The translations under genes were made by a program, and so were the position numbers. From the NCBI GenBank assembly GCA_965200795.1, contig CBDAVB010000027.1, positions 1 through 64,000 on the forward strand: 64,000 bases of DNA, in the 5' to 3' direction. This stretch comes from Parashewanella sp965200795 (GTDB taxonomy: Bacteria > Pseudomonadota > Gammaproteobacteria > Enterobacterales > Shewanellaceae). The notes below the pieces were generated by a model. It made no database searches, had not been told where the DNA came from, and was given only the letters and a program-made list of their open reading frames with translations. This document shows, piece by piece, positions 17,690 through 27,296 of the stretch; the stretch's first letter is position 1, and each line of letters starts with the position of its first letter.

Positions 17690-19138
17690 ACTTCAAGATT
17701 TAAAATGTACGGCATCTGATTTACGCAAAATTCAGAGCCGTACCCAAAAGCAACATTTCTTATATTTCGCATCAATTTCACTACAAAATAGCCAAAACTC
17801 ACCATCTTTTCCGAGCAAAAAGAAAATGGCTAACCACTTTCTCAAGTTCCAGGCACACGCAGCCATTAGAAGGTTTATTGAGTCGCCAACACTGCCCTTT
17901 AACCAGTTCTTACACAGCCTAAAATCACTCTTCAAATGCCCGATTACTGGTTCAATTGTTGCCCGTTTTTTACAGAGTTCACTTTTGCGTTTTCTCTTTG
18001 CTTGCGAGTCCCGTTTTAATGGCCGGCTAGGGATAACAACTTCTTGGTCAACATACTGCTTACACCCTTTATAGCCTTTATCTACAACGGCTGTAGTGAT
18101 TTTACTCTTTCGGTGTTTATGGGCATGGTCAAGTGCAGGTCTAAGCAATTTTGAGTCGTGTTCATGTTTGTCATGACTGGGTTACACCAATGATTAATTG
18201 ACTCTGCTCTGTGAGCACGACAGAAGCCTTTTTACCATACTCGTATGGCTTATGGTCTTTGCCTTTCCCTACGCAGTAAACATCGGGTTCATGAAGGCTG
18301 TAAATCTTGTTCTTGTCTTTACGTTGCTGTGTAATGGCTTTTTCATAATTGGAAAAATTCTCTTTTTGTAAATCAAGGACATCTTGTGGAAGTTTGCGTT
18401 GTAGCTCCCTTAAAAGCTTACCTGCGATAACACGTAACCTTTTTAACGCTCTTCTGGCTTTGCTTCGATTTTTGGCATGTCTAAAGCTTCGACAGTCAAT
18501 GCGTAGCTGTTTGACTTCTTTGACATAAGTACGTCTTTGCTTGATCCCAAATACTTTGGCTAGTTTATTGAGTCGGTTAACCACCTTGATGGCAAATTTG
18601 CTATCTGTCGGATAAGTAATGGCTTTTTCTTGGACGGTTGTATCAACGTACACGGTGTCATCTTCAGCTTTGTCACCGTGTAGCGCCACAGATAATGCAA
18701 AGATTTTTTCACAGCCTTTTTCACCGATGCGCTTACGAAAAACACTGAGTTCACTGGCATCACAAGGGCGTGCTGTTTGAAACTCTGTCTCACCACAAAA
18801 CACTTGAAAATACACGTTCATCAGCCATTGTTCGACCAGAGCTTCATCGCTCAATTTGTAGAGCTGCTTGAGTATTAGCAAACCGCACATCAACCTAATT
18901 GGCTTCGCTTTACGGCCTAATTTTTTGTATAACGGCTTGAACTCTTCTTCTAATGCTTGCCAATCAAAGGCATTAGCTAAAATGAGTAAAGGGTGAGTTT
19001 GCAGAAGCTGTTCTGTGATATCAAACAGACTGTCGTGAGGTAAATTTGACGGACTTTCTTTGAGCACTTTTAGCACCAAAACGACCAGAAACCGTAGGTT
19101 CACTATATCATTTCTGGTCGAAATTGAATGTATTTAAG
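17690..19138 (-). mobile_element. IS5-family element, nearly full length, inactive
   Basis: The right end is fixed at about 19138 by comparison with the 15094 fragment. The left end is estimated just beyond the transposase stop. Near the right end CGACCAGAAA and TTTCTGGTCG form an inverted pair (19083-19121). I could not identify matching terminal repeats or a target duplication. Confidence 0.6.
17732..19103 (-). pseudogene. IS5-family transposase, one-base insertion
   Basis: The N-terminal 310 codons (19103-18171) contain the DUF772-type region FDWQALEEEFKPLYKKLGRK, AKPIRLMCGLLILKQLY and PCDASELSVFRKRIG, then DDTVYVDTTVQEKAI with the first catalytic Asp. The C-terminal part (from about 18175 to 17732) has AVVDKGYKGCKQYV, KRATIEPVIGHLKSDFRLC with the catalytic Glu, and AACAWNLRKW. 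The two are joined if one C is removed from CCC at 18179-18181: GTAACCCAGTCATGAC should read GTAACCAGTCATGAC, giving GVTSHDKHEHDSKLLRP. The motif order and length (~460 residues) are those of a complete IS5 transposase. Confidence 0.85.
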
Positions 19139-19305
19139 TGCCGATAAACCTTTACCTGCCCGTTAAGCAGAACTTTATCAATGAGGTCACCAACAAGACG
19201 GTTATTAAAATCAATGGCGCTTTCTATGTAGTCCCAAAAAAAGCCTACGGTTTTCAGATAGGGTGTGAAGCAGGGCAAGATCGCAAACGTTTTTTAAACA
19301 GTTAG
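19139..19305 (+). pseudogene. C-terminal remnant of an unknown gene
   Basis: Just beyond the IS5 end an open frame runs to TAG 19303-19305 and encodes a plausible protein tail: INLYLPVKQNFINEVTNK, TVIKINGAFYVVPKKAYGF and QIGCEAGQDRKRFLNS. No start is available because the IS5 end truncates it. The family is not recognised. Confidence 0.35.
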
Positions 19306-19367
19306 AAGATTAAACTTGACCGTTATCTAACTTTATGATCTTATGCTTCTTTTTGAGGAAGTCAATT

Positions 19368-19780
19368 ATGGATTTAAGCTTAATTAAGCACTACTTTTCG
19401 CCTGTAACCGATCAACGTCAAACCGCAAAATCACTTACCCTATTTTTGATATCTCATTTGTGTCTTTATGTGCTGTAACAGCTGGTGCAAATGGATGGAA
19501 AGAGATCCATGAGTATGCAGAAGGTCACTTAGACTGGTTTAAAAAAAATGATTTTCTGCATGAAGGAGTCCCAGTGGATGACACCATCGCAAGAGCGATT
19601 GCTAAAATAAAACCAGAAGAATTTAACCAGTGCTTTGTTAACTGGATGAAAGCAGTACATCAGCTCACAGATGGGGAAATTATAGCCATTGACGGCAAAA
19701 CACTCAGAGGTTCTTATGACAGGGATGACAGACTGTCCACTCTTCATATGATTAATCAGCAATTCTTGGTGAAAAAATAA
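19368..19780 (+). pseudogene. ISAs1-family (H-repeat) transposase fragment, frameshifted
   Basis: ATG 19368 opens MDLSLIKHYFSPVTDQRQTA, then a missing A (GCAAAATCACT instead of GCAAAAATCACT near 19426) shifts the frame. The next frame carries ITYPIFDISFVSLCAVTAGA, the GANGWKEIHEYAEGHLDWF block, VPVDDTIARAIAKIKPEEF and EIIAIDGKTLRGSYDRDD, which includes the first catalytic Asp. It stops soon after LHMINQQF, less than half the normal ~370 residues. The rest is absent. Confidence 0.8.
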
Positions 19781-19959
19781 ATCTTTAATATTCAATGTGT
19801 AACGTAAATATTGAAATTTTCTTTTCGCACAAATTAAAGACAAACCAAAAATATTCAGCGATAGATCACAACAACTGTGGTAAATAGATCACAAATCATC
19901 AGAAATTTCTGTAGTACGATGTAGTACATTATTTTTAATCAGAAAGTACGCAGCTTGGT

Positions 19960-20776
19960 TTCAAGAATAAAACAAAAAAGCATCTGAGCTTTAACGCTTT
20001 AAGGGAAAGTCTGTCTCGGCATATCAGTGTCAGTAAAGATTCAAGAAAGAGTTCAATGTCTCGATACACCCATCACGATGTTGTCATGAGTGGCTTTGCT
20101 TGTATGTACTTTCAAGACCCATCGTTAGTCCAGTTTCAGCAGCGTTTTTAATAAAAACATGCACTACCTGTTTGCGGCCAAGCCGACTGACCATGTTTTT
20201 ATGTACGAGTGGCTGGACGCTTTTCCAGAGCTGCCCGCAACCAAGTATGTAGATGAAAAAGGAAAGACGCATAAATTTTACTGGCAAAACGACGTACCGC
20301 TGAACGGTGGCGCAGATGCCATCAAAGTGAATTATCTTGAATACCAACAGATAGATGAATCAGGAAAAGTCACCTTCAAAAACAGTTGGTTTACAGACAT
20401 TGAAATCACAGATAGCAACACACAGATAGCAACATAGTTAAACTGGCTAAAGCGGGACGTTGCAGATGGAAAATCGAAAACGAGTGCTTCAATACTCTGA
20501 AGAATCAAGGCCATAACATTAATCCAATCCTAATTATGGTCATGGTAAGGAAAATCTAAGCTTTAATGTTTACCTGCTGATTTTACTATCCTTTTATTTC
20601 CATCAGATTTTTGAATTAACCGGCGGCGCATATCAAGCCTGCCGAAAGAGAAATGGTTCAAAGCGGCATATGTGGGAACAACTGCGTTCAATTATAAAGC
20701 TAATGATATTTGAGACATGGGATGAATTATTGGCCTTGGTAACCGATCCCGATGCCTTTGATGGCCAAATTTTCAA
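19960..20776 (+). pseudogene. DDE transposase remnant (ISNCY-like), several lesions
   Basis: The first part reads HLSFNALRESLSRHISV and SMSRYTHHDVVMSGFACMYF, ending at QQRF-stop near 20150. A large internal deletion follows. The C-terminal part begins HYLFAAKPTDHVFMYEWLDA (20160) and continues through WQNDVPLNGGADAIKVNYLE, and after a frameshift near 20435 KAGRCRWKIENECFNTLKNQ. Another shift follows near 20525, then NYGHGKENLSFNVYLLILLS and QIFELTGGAYQACRKRNGSK. At least three lesions make it non-functional. The family label is tentative. Confidence 0.65.
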
Positions 20777-20972
20777 AAAGTCATGAAGCCTTGATAAAAC
20801 GTTATGCGTTTAATTACGTAGGCTTGCTGCTGCCTTGAAGAAAAGTAGCCCCCTCAATAAATTCAACTTTTAGCTGATTGAGTTGGATAATGCTCCTAAA
20901 ATTCTGTTAAAAGTTAATTGACCGAGTTTTGCTGTCTCTTACATAAAGCAGTAACTTGTCGGTTAAACTTAC
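20777..20972. other. Intergenic spacer between IS debris and yibL
   Basis: AT-rich sequence without an ORF of interest. It separates the last transposase remnant from the yibL promoter. Confidence 0.4.
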
Positions 20973-20981
20973 TGTTATAAT
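20973..20981 (+). promoter_or_regulatory. Extended -10 promoter element for yibL
   Basis: TGTTATAAT is a perfect extended -10 (TGnTATAAT) 58 bp before the yibL start. The best upstream hexamer (TTGTCG, 20956) is only 14 bp away, so the promoter probably relies on the extended -10. Confidence 0.55.
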
Positions 20982-21039
20982 GCATTACATTTCAAAAATC
21001 ATTTAAGCATTTGAACTTTTCGGGTGCCGGGGTCGTAAA

Positions 21040-21396
21040 ATGAATTTAAAACAAGAGCTGCAGGAGCTGAATAATAAGCTGGATAAATTTCGCCGAAAGT
21101 TATCCGCGGCAGAAAGGCGTGGTGATGAAGCCGTAGTGATGCAGTTTAAAAAAGAAATCGCGGCGGTTAACAAGCGTATCAACTCAGTTAAGTCACAAAA
21201 ATCTCGTCAGTTAAATCAGCAAGGTTCACAGATCAGCTCATTAGCTTTTCATCGTACTTTAACTAAGCAAGAGCAAGCGGATCTCGGCAGGCTGAAAAAG
21301 TCGGTTAAAGGCTTGGTTGTGGTGCACCCTATGACAGCTTTAGGCCGTGAAATGGGGCTGACCCGGATGACAGGTTACGCGCCTGAAAAGTTCTAA
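21040..21396 (+). CDS. yibL: YibL family ribosome-associated protein
   Basis: 118 residues, the family length. The N-terminal two thirds form a charged helical coil (LKQELQELNNKLDKFRRKLS, AERRGDEAVVMQFKKEIAAV, NKRINSVKSQKSRQLNQQG). The conserved C-terminus is FHRTLTKQEQADLGRLKKSV followed by VVVHPMTALGREMGLTRMTG and the ending YAPEKF. E. coli YibL co-sediments with ribosomes; its role is not established. The start is supported by an extended -10 promoter and the GC-rich GCCGGGGT before the ATG. It is followed 64 bp later by ribA on the same strand, possibly co-transcribed. Confidence 0.85.
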   Translation: MNLKQELQELNNKLDKFRRKLSAAERRGDEAVVMQFKKEIAAVNKRINSVKSQKSRQLNQQGSQISSLAFHRTLTKQEQADLGRLKKSVKGLVVVHPMTALGREMGLTRMTGYAPEKF

Positions 21397-21460
21397 GCCG
21401 GATACTGAGGCAGTCCTAAGGTATAATTAATAACAATAACGTCAGTTTTAAGGTTTTTTC

Positions 21461-22072
21461 ATGTCGGTAAAATATGTCGCGTCTTCAAAATTACCTACTC
21501 CTTACGGAGTCTTTACTATGCACGGATTTGAAGATACAGAAACGGGTAAAGAACATCTGGCTTTGACCATCGGAGAGTGGTCAGAAGGTGAGGCGGTTTT
21601 AGGGCGTGTGCATTCTGAGTGCCTGACCGGAGACGCGCTGTTTAGTTTACGCTGTGATTGCGGTTTTCAGCTGCAAACAGCCATGCAGCACATTGCGGCG
21701 GCCGGGCAAGGCTTTCTTTTATATTTACGCCAGGAAGGTCGGGGGATCGGTTTAATCAATAAAATTCGCGCTTATGAGCTTCAAGATCAAGGAGTCAACA
21801 CCGTTGAAGCTAATGAAAGATTAGGCTTTGCCGCGGATCTCAGACGTTATGACATGATAGTGCCTATGCTGGAAAAGATAGGTGTTAAACAAGTAAAACT
21901 GATGACCAATAACCCCCGCAAAGTAAATGCGTTGCAGCGGTTTGGTGTAGAGGTCACTGAACGAGTCCCGCTGCAGGTCGGTAAAAATCGTTATAACGAA
22001 CATTACCTGAAAACCAAGTCCACGGTTTTGGGGCATCTCATGTCAGAGCATCATTTTCATGACAACGACTAA
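21461..22072 (+). CDS. ribA: GTP cyclohydrolase II
   Basis: Opens GTP to 2,5-diamino-6-ribosylamino-pyrimidinone phosphate, the first step of riboflavin synthesis. 203 residues, matching the stand-alone enterobacterial RibA. Visible features: the zinc-binding set in HSECLTGDALFSLRCDCGFQ (three Cys), the LRQEGRGIGLINKIRAYELQ loop with catalytic residues, NTVEANERLGFAADLRRYD, and the C-terminal KLMTNNPRKVNALQRFGVEV. ATG 21461 follows AAGG nine bases upstream. An FMN riboswitch is not evident in the 64-bp leader. A strong hairpin with a short T-rich tail ends the gene. Confidence 0.95.
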   Translation: MSVKYVASSKLPTPYGVFTMHGFEDTETGKEHLALTIGEWSEGEAVLGRVHSECLTGDALFSLRCDCGFQLQTAMQHIAAAGQGFLLYLRQEGRGIGLINKIRAYELQDQGVNTVEANERLGFAADLRRYDMIVPMLEKIGVKQVKLMTNNPRKVNALQRFGVEVTERVPLQVGKNRYNEHYLKTKSTVLGHLMSEHHFHDND

Positions 22073-22113
22073 GTTGTTAATTTGTCGTCATAATATTTAA
22101 GTCTGGCTGAATC

Positions 22114-22149
22114 AGCCCGGTTTACTGTTTTCCGGCCGGGCTAAATTTT
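22114..22149 (+). terminator. Terminator after ribA
   Basis: AGCCCGG (22114-22120) pairs with CCGGGCT (22136-22142) across a 15-base loop, followed by AAATTTT. It lies 42 bp after the ribA stop. Confidence 0.7.
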
Positions 22150-22746
22150 GACGGTAAAAATATCGCTCTTGGATCAAGCCGGGTTCATAGAGAATAGAGT
22201 ACTGGTATTTTCAAGTAATTTAACTTGTTATTTTTTACGATCTGTTCTTGTAATCTGGTACTCCGTCAGGTTGCGTTTGATGTTTTCAGCTAAAAAACGC
22301 AAGCGGACGGAGTACTGTGTTTAGCCGCCCTAAAACGGACGGTCATTTTAGCAATAGCTCGCTATTTTTGAAAAACTGTGACACAAGTTGGTGTTATTTG
22401 TCATCGCGCATGTAAGATTCCGGTCGCGACCTTTTTCTGGTTTAAAAAATCTAAGCGGCAAACCATTCATTCCGCCATGTCTTATAAGAGATTTTTATTA
22501 CTGAAAATTGGGTATGGTTATGCCGCTCATTAATCTGAATAAACCGGAATAATCGGTTTAGTCACAGACATAGAAAAGTTGTAAATAATAATCCGTAGAG
22601 TTTCGCTCATACAGCTCGCTTTAATTTCACGAATATTCTTTGAAATAGAAAATCAGGAGAACTCCTCAGCAAGGTTATATGCTCAATTTAAATTTTAGCC
22701 GCATGAATTTAATCAAAGTTTCTTAAAAGAAAAAAGGAGAGAGAAG
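22150..22746. other. Long non-coding leader region of the subtilase gene
   Basis: About 600 bp without a gene. It contains the short palindromic repeat at 22258-22315 and an inverted repeat TAAACCG-n7-CGGTTTA at 22540-22560 that could be an operator. The AT-rich end carries the strong ribosome-binding site before 22747. No small ORF stood out. Confidence 0.5.
22258..22315. repeat. Compact copy of the GTACTCCGTC palindromic repeat
   Basis: GTACTCCGTCAGGTTGCGTT (22258 onward) pairs with an arm ending GCGGACGGAGTAC at 22315, with GATGTTTTCAG in the loop. The same arm and loop words (ATGTTTTCAG, GTTGCATTTG) occur in the 274-bp element at 15378-15651, so both belong to one family. Confidence 0.75.
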
Positions 22747-25296
22747 ATGTTACACAGAATTTCTTATCTTGCTTTGTCTTTATCTTTATTTATTTCTGTT
22801 ACGTCCGCCGAACTCGCATCCGCTGAAGTACCTTATAAACATTCACCTTTATATGATAACGGTTCTATTATTGTTGTGTATAAAAAGAACAGCACGCTGA
22901 AAGAACGTTACTTTGCGGCCCGTTTAGTGAATTACTCACTCAAAGCCGGCTCGTATACGGAAGACGATAAGTCAACGGTTCAACTCGATGATGGTGTGGT
23001 GCAAAAGCTCACTCTGCCTGGCGGCACTGACGTTAAACAAGCGATCAAAGAGATAACTAAAAGCGCGGCGGTCGCTTACGCGGAGCCCAATTATTTTGTA
23101 ACGGCGGCAAAAACACCGAATGATCCGGATTATGAAAAACTATGGGGCTTAAATAATAAGGCGGAAAAGTACGGCAAAGCCAACGCGGATATTGACGCGC
23201 CGGAAGCCTGGGATAGTACAACAGGTAATACTGCTGTAGTTGTCGGCGTGATAGACACGGGTGTCGACTATAACCATCCGGATTTGAAACAAAACATCTG
23301 GACAAATGAGGATGAAATTCCCGGGAATAATATTGATGATGACGACGACGGTTATGTTGATGATGTCCACGGTATTAATACTGTCGCGGGAACCGGGGAT
23401 CCGATGGACTATAACAGTCACGGTACTCACGTAGCGGGTACAATCGGAGCGAAGGGAAATAACGGTATAGGCGTTGTGGGCGTAAACTGGAACGTACGTA
23501 TTATCGGTTGTAATGCTCTGGGTTCAGCCGGCAGAGGCGGAATTTTTGCCGTCATTCAATGTCTCAATTACATGATAGGTCTGAAAGTAAAGCATAGTGT
23601 AAATATTGTCGCCATCAATGATTCCTGGACTACTCCGGGTTATTCCAGAGTTCTGAAAAACGCTATTGAAGAGGCCGGGAAAGCAGGTATTCTATCGGTT
23701 GCCGCAGCGGGAAACGACGAGAGGGATATCGATCGGCAGCCAACGTATCCGGCGTCCTTTGATTCTGATTGTGTCATATCCGTCGCGGCTACGGATCGTA
23801 ATGATAATTTGTGGTTCAGTCTATTTAACGGTTCGAATTACGGCTTGACTGGTGTTGATCTTGCCGCTCCGGGTTCAAATATCTTATCGACGGTGTTATC
23901 TAATGGTTATGGTTATAAATCCGGTACCTCGATGGCCGCTCCTCATGTAACGGGAGCCTCAGCGATCGCCTGGTCGTGGAATCCGGAAGTAAGCGTAGCG
24001 GAAATGAAAGGCCTGTTAATGAATACCGGCGACAGATTAACAAATCTCAAAGGTAAAACCGTTTCCGGTAAGCGTCTTAATGTGAATAGGCTGCTAGCCT
24101 CAATACCGGGTTACAGTTTCAAAGCATCGCCTGATTATCAGCAAATTACGGCAGGTAAACCGGCAAGTTATTCTTTTGACGTGAGAAGTATCGCCGGCTG
24201 GCAAGGTGATATAGCGCTTAATGTTACGACTGAGCCTGAACTTTGCTGTTTAAATTTATCCAAACCGACGGCTTCAGTGAATGACTCAGCTAACGATACA
24301 TTCAGCTTGAATGTCGATACCGGCGAAATGGCTGATTGGGGAATCTATCATCTGACAGTAAGCGGTGAGTCTGAATATCTGAAACGATCATCTGAGGTAA
24401 CGTTAAGTCTGCTTCCTGAAGGGATCAGAGAGTTTCCGTTCAATAATACTATTCCTATTGTCATTCCGGGAAAATCTGAGCCGGTTTCGAGCGTTATTGG
24501 TGTAAAAGGAGATATTCAAGTTGTCGGACTTACGGGTTATGTCAGTATTAATAATAAAATGAAAGGTGAGCTATCAGTCACTCTGACATCTCCCCAAGGC
24601 ACAAAAGCGGTTATACCTAACAGCAAGCTCACCAATGAGGACGGTAACCAAATTTATAGTTTCAGCTTGGCGGATTTTAATCGTGAGATAGCTGACGGAG
24701 AATGGAAATTAACCATTAGTCAAGGCGGCACGACAGCGGGGGATGATACGAGGTTAAACGCATGGGGAATAACGATATTAGGCATAGGAGATGCGGAGCC
24801 GACAGCGCCTGTTGCTAAATTCAACTACGAGGCAGATAAACTGAAACTCAGATTAATCAACGCAAGTTATGACCTTAATGATGATATTGTGAGTTATCTA
24901 TGGGATTTCGGGGATGGAATAACGTCTGTAAATGCAAATGAAACACACACATTCGCTAAGCCGGGTATCTATACGATAATTTTAAAAGTCGAGGACAGTC
25001 TCGGGAAACAAAGCACGGCGGTTTCCAGCGTTGAGGTATTTGACCATGATATTAAAGCAAAAATCGTTAACTCAAGTATTTCGAAAAAGCGTAAAGCAAA
25101 GATAAAATTAAAATGGAAAGGAGCCAGAGGTGAGCAAGTCGCGATTTATCGTGATAATGAATTGCTCAATACCGTTGAAAACAGCGGTAATTTCAGGCAG
25201 GTAATACCGGACGCTTATGATTTCTACTTCTACAAGGTTTGTGAAACGATATCAAACTTATGCTCCGCACCAATGAAAGTCACGTTCTCTGGGTGA
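22747..25296 (+). CDS. Secreted S8 (subtilisin-like) serine protease with P domain and PKD domain
   Basis: 849 residues. It has a Sec signal peptide (hydrophobic core LALSLSLFISVTSA, likely cut after AELASA near residue 26) and an inhibitor-like propeptide with IIVVYKKNS and AVAYAEPNYFV up to ~118. The catalytic domain has Asp in VIDTGVDYNHPDL, His in SHGTHVAGTIG, Asn in AAAGNDE and Ser in GTSMAAPHVTGA. A proprotein-convertase P-like domain follows (~560-680, ELSVTLTSPQGTKAVIPNS ... LNAWGITILG), then a PKD domain (~685-765, SYLWDFGDG and FAKPGIYTIILKVED), then a C-terminal Fn3-like tail. AGGAGAG before ATG 22747 is a strong ribosome-binding site. This architecture is common in marine gammaproteobacteria for extracellular protein degradation. 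It may be a virulence or nutrition factor. Confidence 0.93.
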   Translation: MLHRISYLALSLSLFISVTSAELASAEVPYKHSPLYDNGSIIVVYKKNSTLKERYFAARLVNYSLKAGSYTEDDKSTVQLDDGVVQKLTLPGGTDVKQAIKEITKSAAVAYAEPNYFVTAAKTPNDPDYEKLWGLNNKAEKYGKANADIDAPEAWDSTTGNTAVVVGVIDTGVDYNHPDLKQNIWTNEDEIPGNNIDDDDDGYVDDVHGINTVAGTGDPMDYNSHGTHVAGTIGAKGNNGIGVVGVNWNVRIIGCNALGSAGRGGIFAVIQCLNYMIGLKVKHSVNIVAINDSWTTPGYSRVLKNAIEEAGKAGILSVAAAGNDERDIDRQPTYPASFDSDCVISVAATDRNDNLWFSLFNGSNYGLTGVDLAAPGSNILSTVLSNGYGYKSGTSMAAPHVTGASAIAWSWNPEVSVAEMKGLLMNTGDRLTNLKGKTVSGKRLNVNRLLASIPGYSFKASPDYQQITAGKPASYSFDVRSIAGWQGDIALNVTTEPELCCLNLSKPTASVNDSANDTFSLNVDTGEMADWGIYHLTVSGESEYLKRSSEVTLSLLPEGIREFPFNNTIPIVIPGKSEPVSSVIGVKGDIQVVGLTGYVSINNKMKGELSVTLTSPQGTKAVIPNSKLTNEDGNQIYSFSLADFNREIADGEWKLTISQGGTTAGDDTRLNAWGITILGIGDAEPTAPVAKFNYEADKLKLRLINASYDLNDDIVSYLWDFGDGITSVNANETHTFAKPGIYTIILKVEDSLGKQSTAVSSVEVFDHDIKAKIVNSSISKKRKAKIKLKWKGARGEQVAIYRDNELLNTVENSGNFRQVIPDAYDFYFYKVCETISNLCSAPMKVTFSG

Positions 25297-25449
25297 CAGA
25301 TGGTATAAGTCGACTGTAAGTTTTTCACTTTTCTGACGCCCGCCTTAAGCACTCCATTGCAGAGCGCTTAACCTGAACGCTCAACATATTGAAAAACTTA
25401 TGGTCAGGTACTTAAGATATTTATAGCCGGCTCATGAGGGTCAAAACAG

Positions 25450-27090
25450 TTATAACGCCGCCAGTGCCGGGTAAAATCGGGTGTCGAGTTTAGCTATACT
25501 TTGTTGCTCTTCTAAAATTTGAACAAGTATTTCTTCAGTTGTCAGCGGATTTGCCAGCACGACACGGAAAACGACAATAGGCTCTCTTTGGTAGCGGGCA
25601 GGATTGATGCGAGTCCGTGAAACAAATGACTTACCTTGTTCTCGCTGATGCTTTTGGATGAATTGAGTTAAGCCGTCAAGCAGTGCATTGATTTCGGTGA
25701 CCTTTTCCAATTCATTATTTTTAAGTACTTTCTGTAATCTGATCCGCGCGTTTTTTGGAACGTAACGATAGGTTAATAAGCAAAGCTCAGGTTTAGTGAT
25801 AAGCTCGAAGTTTGGATTATTTTTAATTAAATCAGAAAAGTAGCGTGATTTATCCAAACTGTTATTGATTAAAATCTCATAACCTGAACGGCCGATAATC
25901 TTTAAGCAGGCATGAACCAAAAGCGCCATACCCGGTCTTGAACCTTCCAGTGTCTGACTTCCGAGATCTTTCGAGCCTTTACGCAGAATATATTCAGCAT
26001 GATGCATGATTGACTGAGCAAGTTCAGGATTTTTAAACAGCACCATCCCCGCGCCCATCGGCACATACATTTGCTTATGGGCGTCAATGGTGACTGAATC
26101 CGCGAGCTCAATTCCGGCCAAAAGGTGACGATATTTGTCTGAAAGAAGACTGGCGCCACCCCATGCGGCGTCAATGTGGAAATGACAATTTAGATTTTTT
26201 GCCAGTGAAGCCAGTTCCGCTAAAGGATCAACATTACCGGTTTCCGTGGTGCCGGCAACACCGACAATCGCCATGACTCTGATGTTTTGAGCGTCCAGTT
26301 CACAAGCTTTTGCTCTCATGAGTTCAATATCAACTTTATTGTTCTCATCAGCCGGAATCGCGATAATGTTGCCGCGGCCAATACCAAGTAAGTCAGCGGC
26401 TTTCGCAAGTGAATAATGGCCGCGTTCAGAGGTTAAAATCGCCAGATCATGAAATCCGTAATGACGAAGCGCGGCAGGTAAACCCTCGCAGTTAAGCCCT
26501 TTGAACTTACCATCGGGTTTGAGTAATTGATTTCTGGCGGTCCATAGCGCGGTGATGTTCGCGATGGTACCGCCGGAACAAAAAGCGCCTAATGAGTGTT
26601 GTTCACTGTGCATCCATTGTTCATAGAAGTCAGATCTATTCTGATAAACCAGATGGTGCATCATTCCTAACACCTGACGCTCTAACGGTGTAAACGCTTT
26701 TGAGGTTTCAATCTTGACTAAGTTTTGATTGAGACCGGCCATTAATTTCGTTAACGGTAAAACGAAATAAGGCAGGGCAGAGGTCATATGCCCGATAAAG
26801 GCGGGCGCGGCGGTATGAACTGAGTGAGCGACCAGATTCTGCATTATTTCATCGGTGTAATCAGAAACAAAAGTCGGCGATTGCGGAATTTGAAATTGCC
26901 GGAACTGTGTTTCTATCTCTGAAAGCGGTACTTCTTTAGCGACTATGTTATCACCCAGAAAACCCGCCAGATCCTCAGACAGCTTTTGTTCAATGATACT
27001 TAACGTGGAGTGTTCATCTTCAGGAAATGTAAAAATGCGCTGTAAACTTTCCTCAGACGCTACGGCTTTTCTTTTATTCGCTGAATTCAT
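25450..27090 (-). CDS. panP: Pyridoxal-dependent aspartate 1-decarboxylase
   Basis: Group II PLP decarboxylase of the PanP type that makes beta-alanine for pantothenate/CoA in Vibrio-like bacteria lacking the pyruvoyl enzyme PanD. From ATG 27090 it has ~546 residues; an upstream in-frame TTG at 27114 is less likely. Seen: substrate-side FIGHMTSALPYF, PLP-phosphate binding SGGTIANITALW, AIVGVAGTTETGNVDPLAEL, HIDAAWGG with the PLP-stacking/aspartate residues, and the Schiff-base lysine in TIDAHKQMYVPMGAG. It is convergent with the protease gene and divergent from the DUF445 gene 200 bp away. Glutamate decarboxylase relatives share the fold, but overall sequence and length fit PanP best. Confidence 0.85.
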   Translation of the reverse strand: MNSANKRKAVASEESLQRIFTFPEDEHSTLSIIEQKLSEDLAGFLGDNIVAKEVPLSEIETQFRQFQIPQSPTFVSDYTDEIMQNLVAHSVHTAAPAFIGHMTSALPYFVLPLTKLMAGLNQNLVKIETSKAFTPLERQVLGMMHHLVYQNRSDFYEQWMHSEQHSLGAFCSGGTIANITALWTARNQLLKPDGKFKGLNCEGLPAALRHYGFHDLAILTSERGHYSLAKAADLLGIGRGNIIAIPADENNKVDIELMRAKACELDAQNIRVMAIVGVAGTTETGNVDPLAELASLAKNLNCHFHIDAAWGGASLLSDKYRHLLAGIELADSVTIDAHKQMYVPMGAGMVLFKNPELAQSIMHHAEYILRKGSKDLGSQTLEGSRPGMALLVHACLKIIGRSGYEILINNSLDKSRYFSDLIKNNPNFELITKPELCLLTYRYVPKNARIRLQKVLKNNELEKVTEINALLDGLTQFIQKHQREQGKSFVSRTRINPARYQREPIVVFRVVLANPLTTEEILVQILEEQQSIAKLDTRFYPALAAL

Positions 27091-27296
27091 TAATACAGAG
27101 GTTCCGGCTAGCAAACAGATTTCCCGTCATTTTGGATAAGTAATCTTAAAATCAAAAAGGTCGACACTTTACTGTAATAGTAACCCGCATTCAATAGCTA
27201 TTGCTTTAAAGGCTTCAAAACTAGTCTTAAGTATATCGACTATTTATGAGTTAGTTTGTAAAATTGTCGCCCAAATCGTTTACGGAGAATTTAATT

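Noticed and set aside
20084..20347. Minus-strand ORF of 87 codons
   Set aside because: It lies antisense to the recognisable transposase remnant.
23057..23430. Minus-strand ORFs within the subtilase gene
   Set aside because: They are shadow frames opposite a well-supported protease with intact catalytic motifs.
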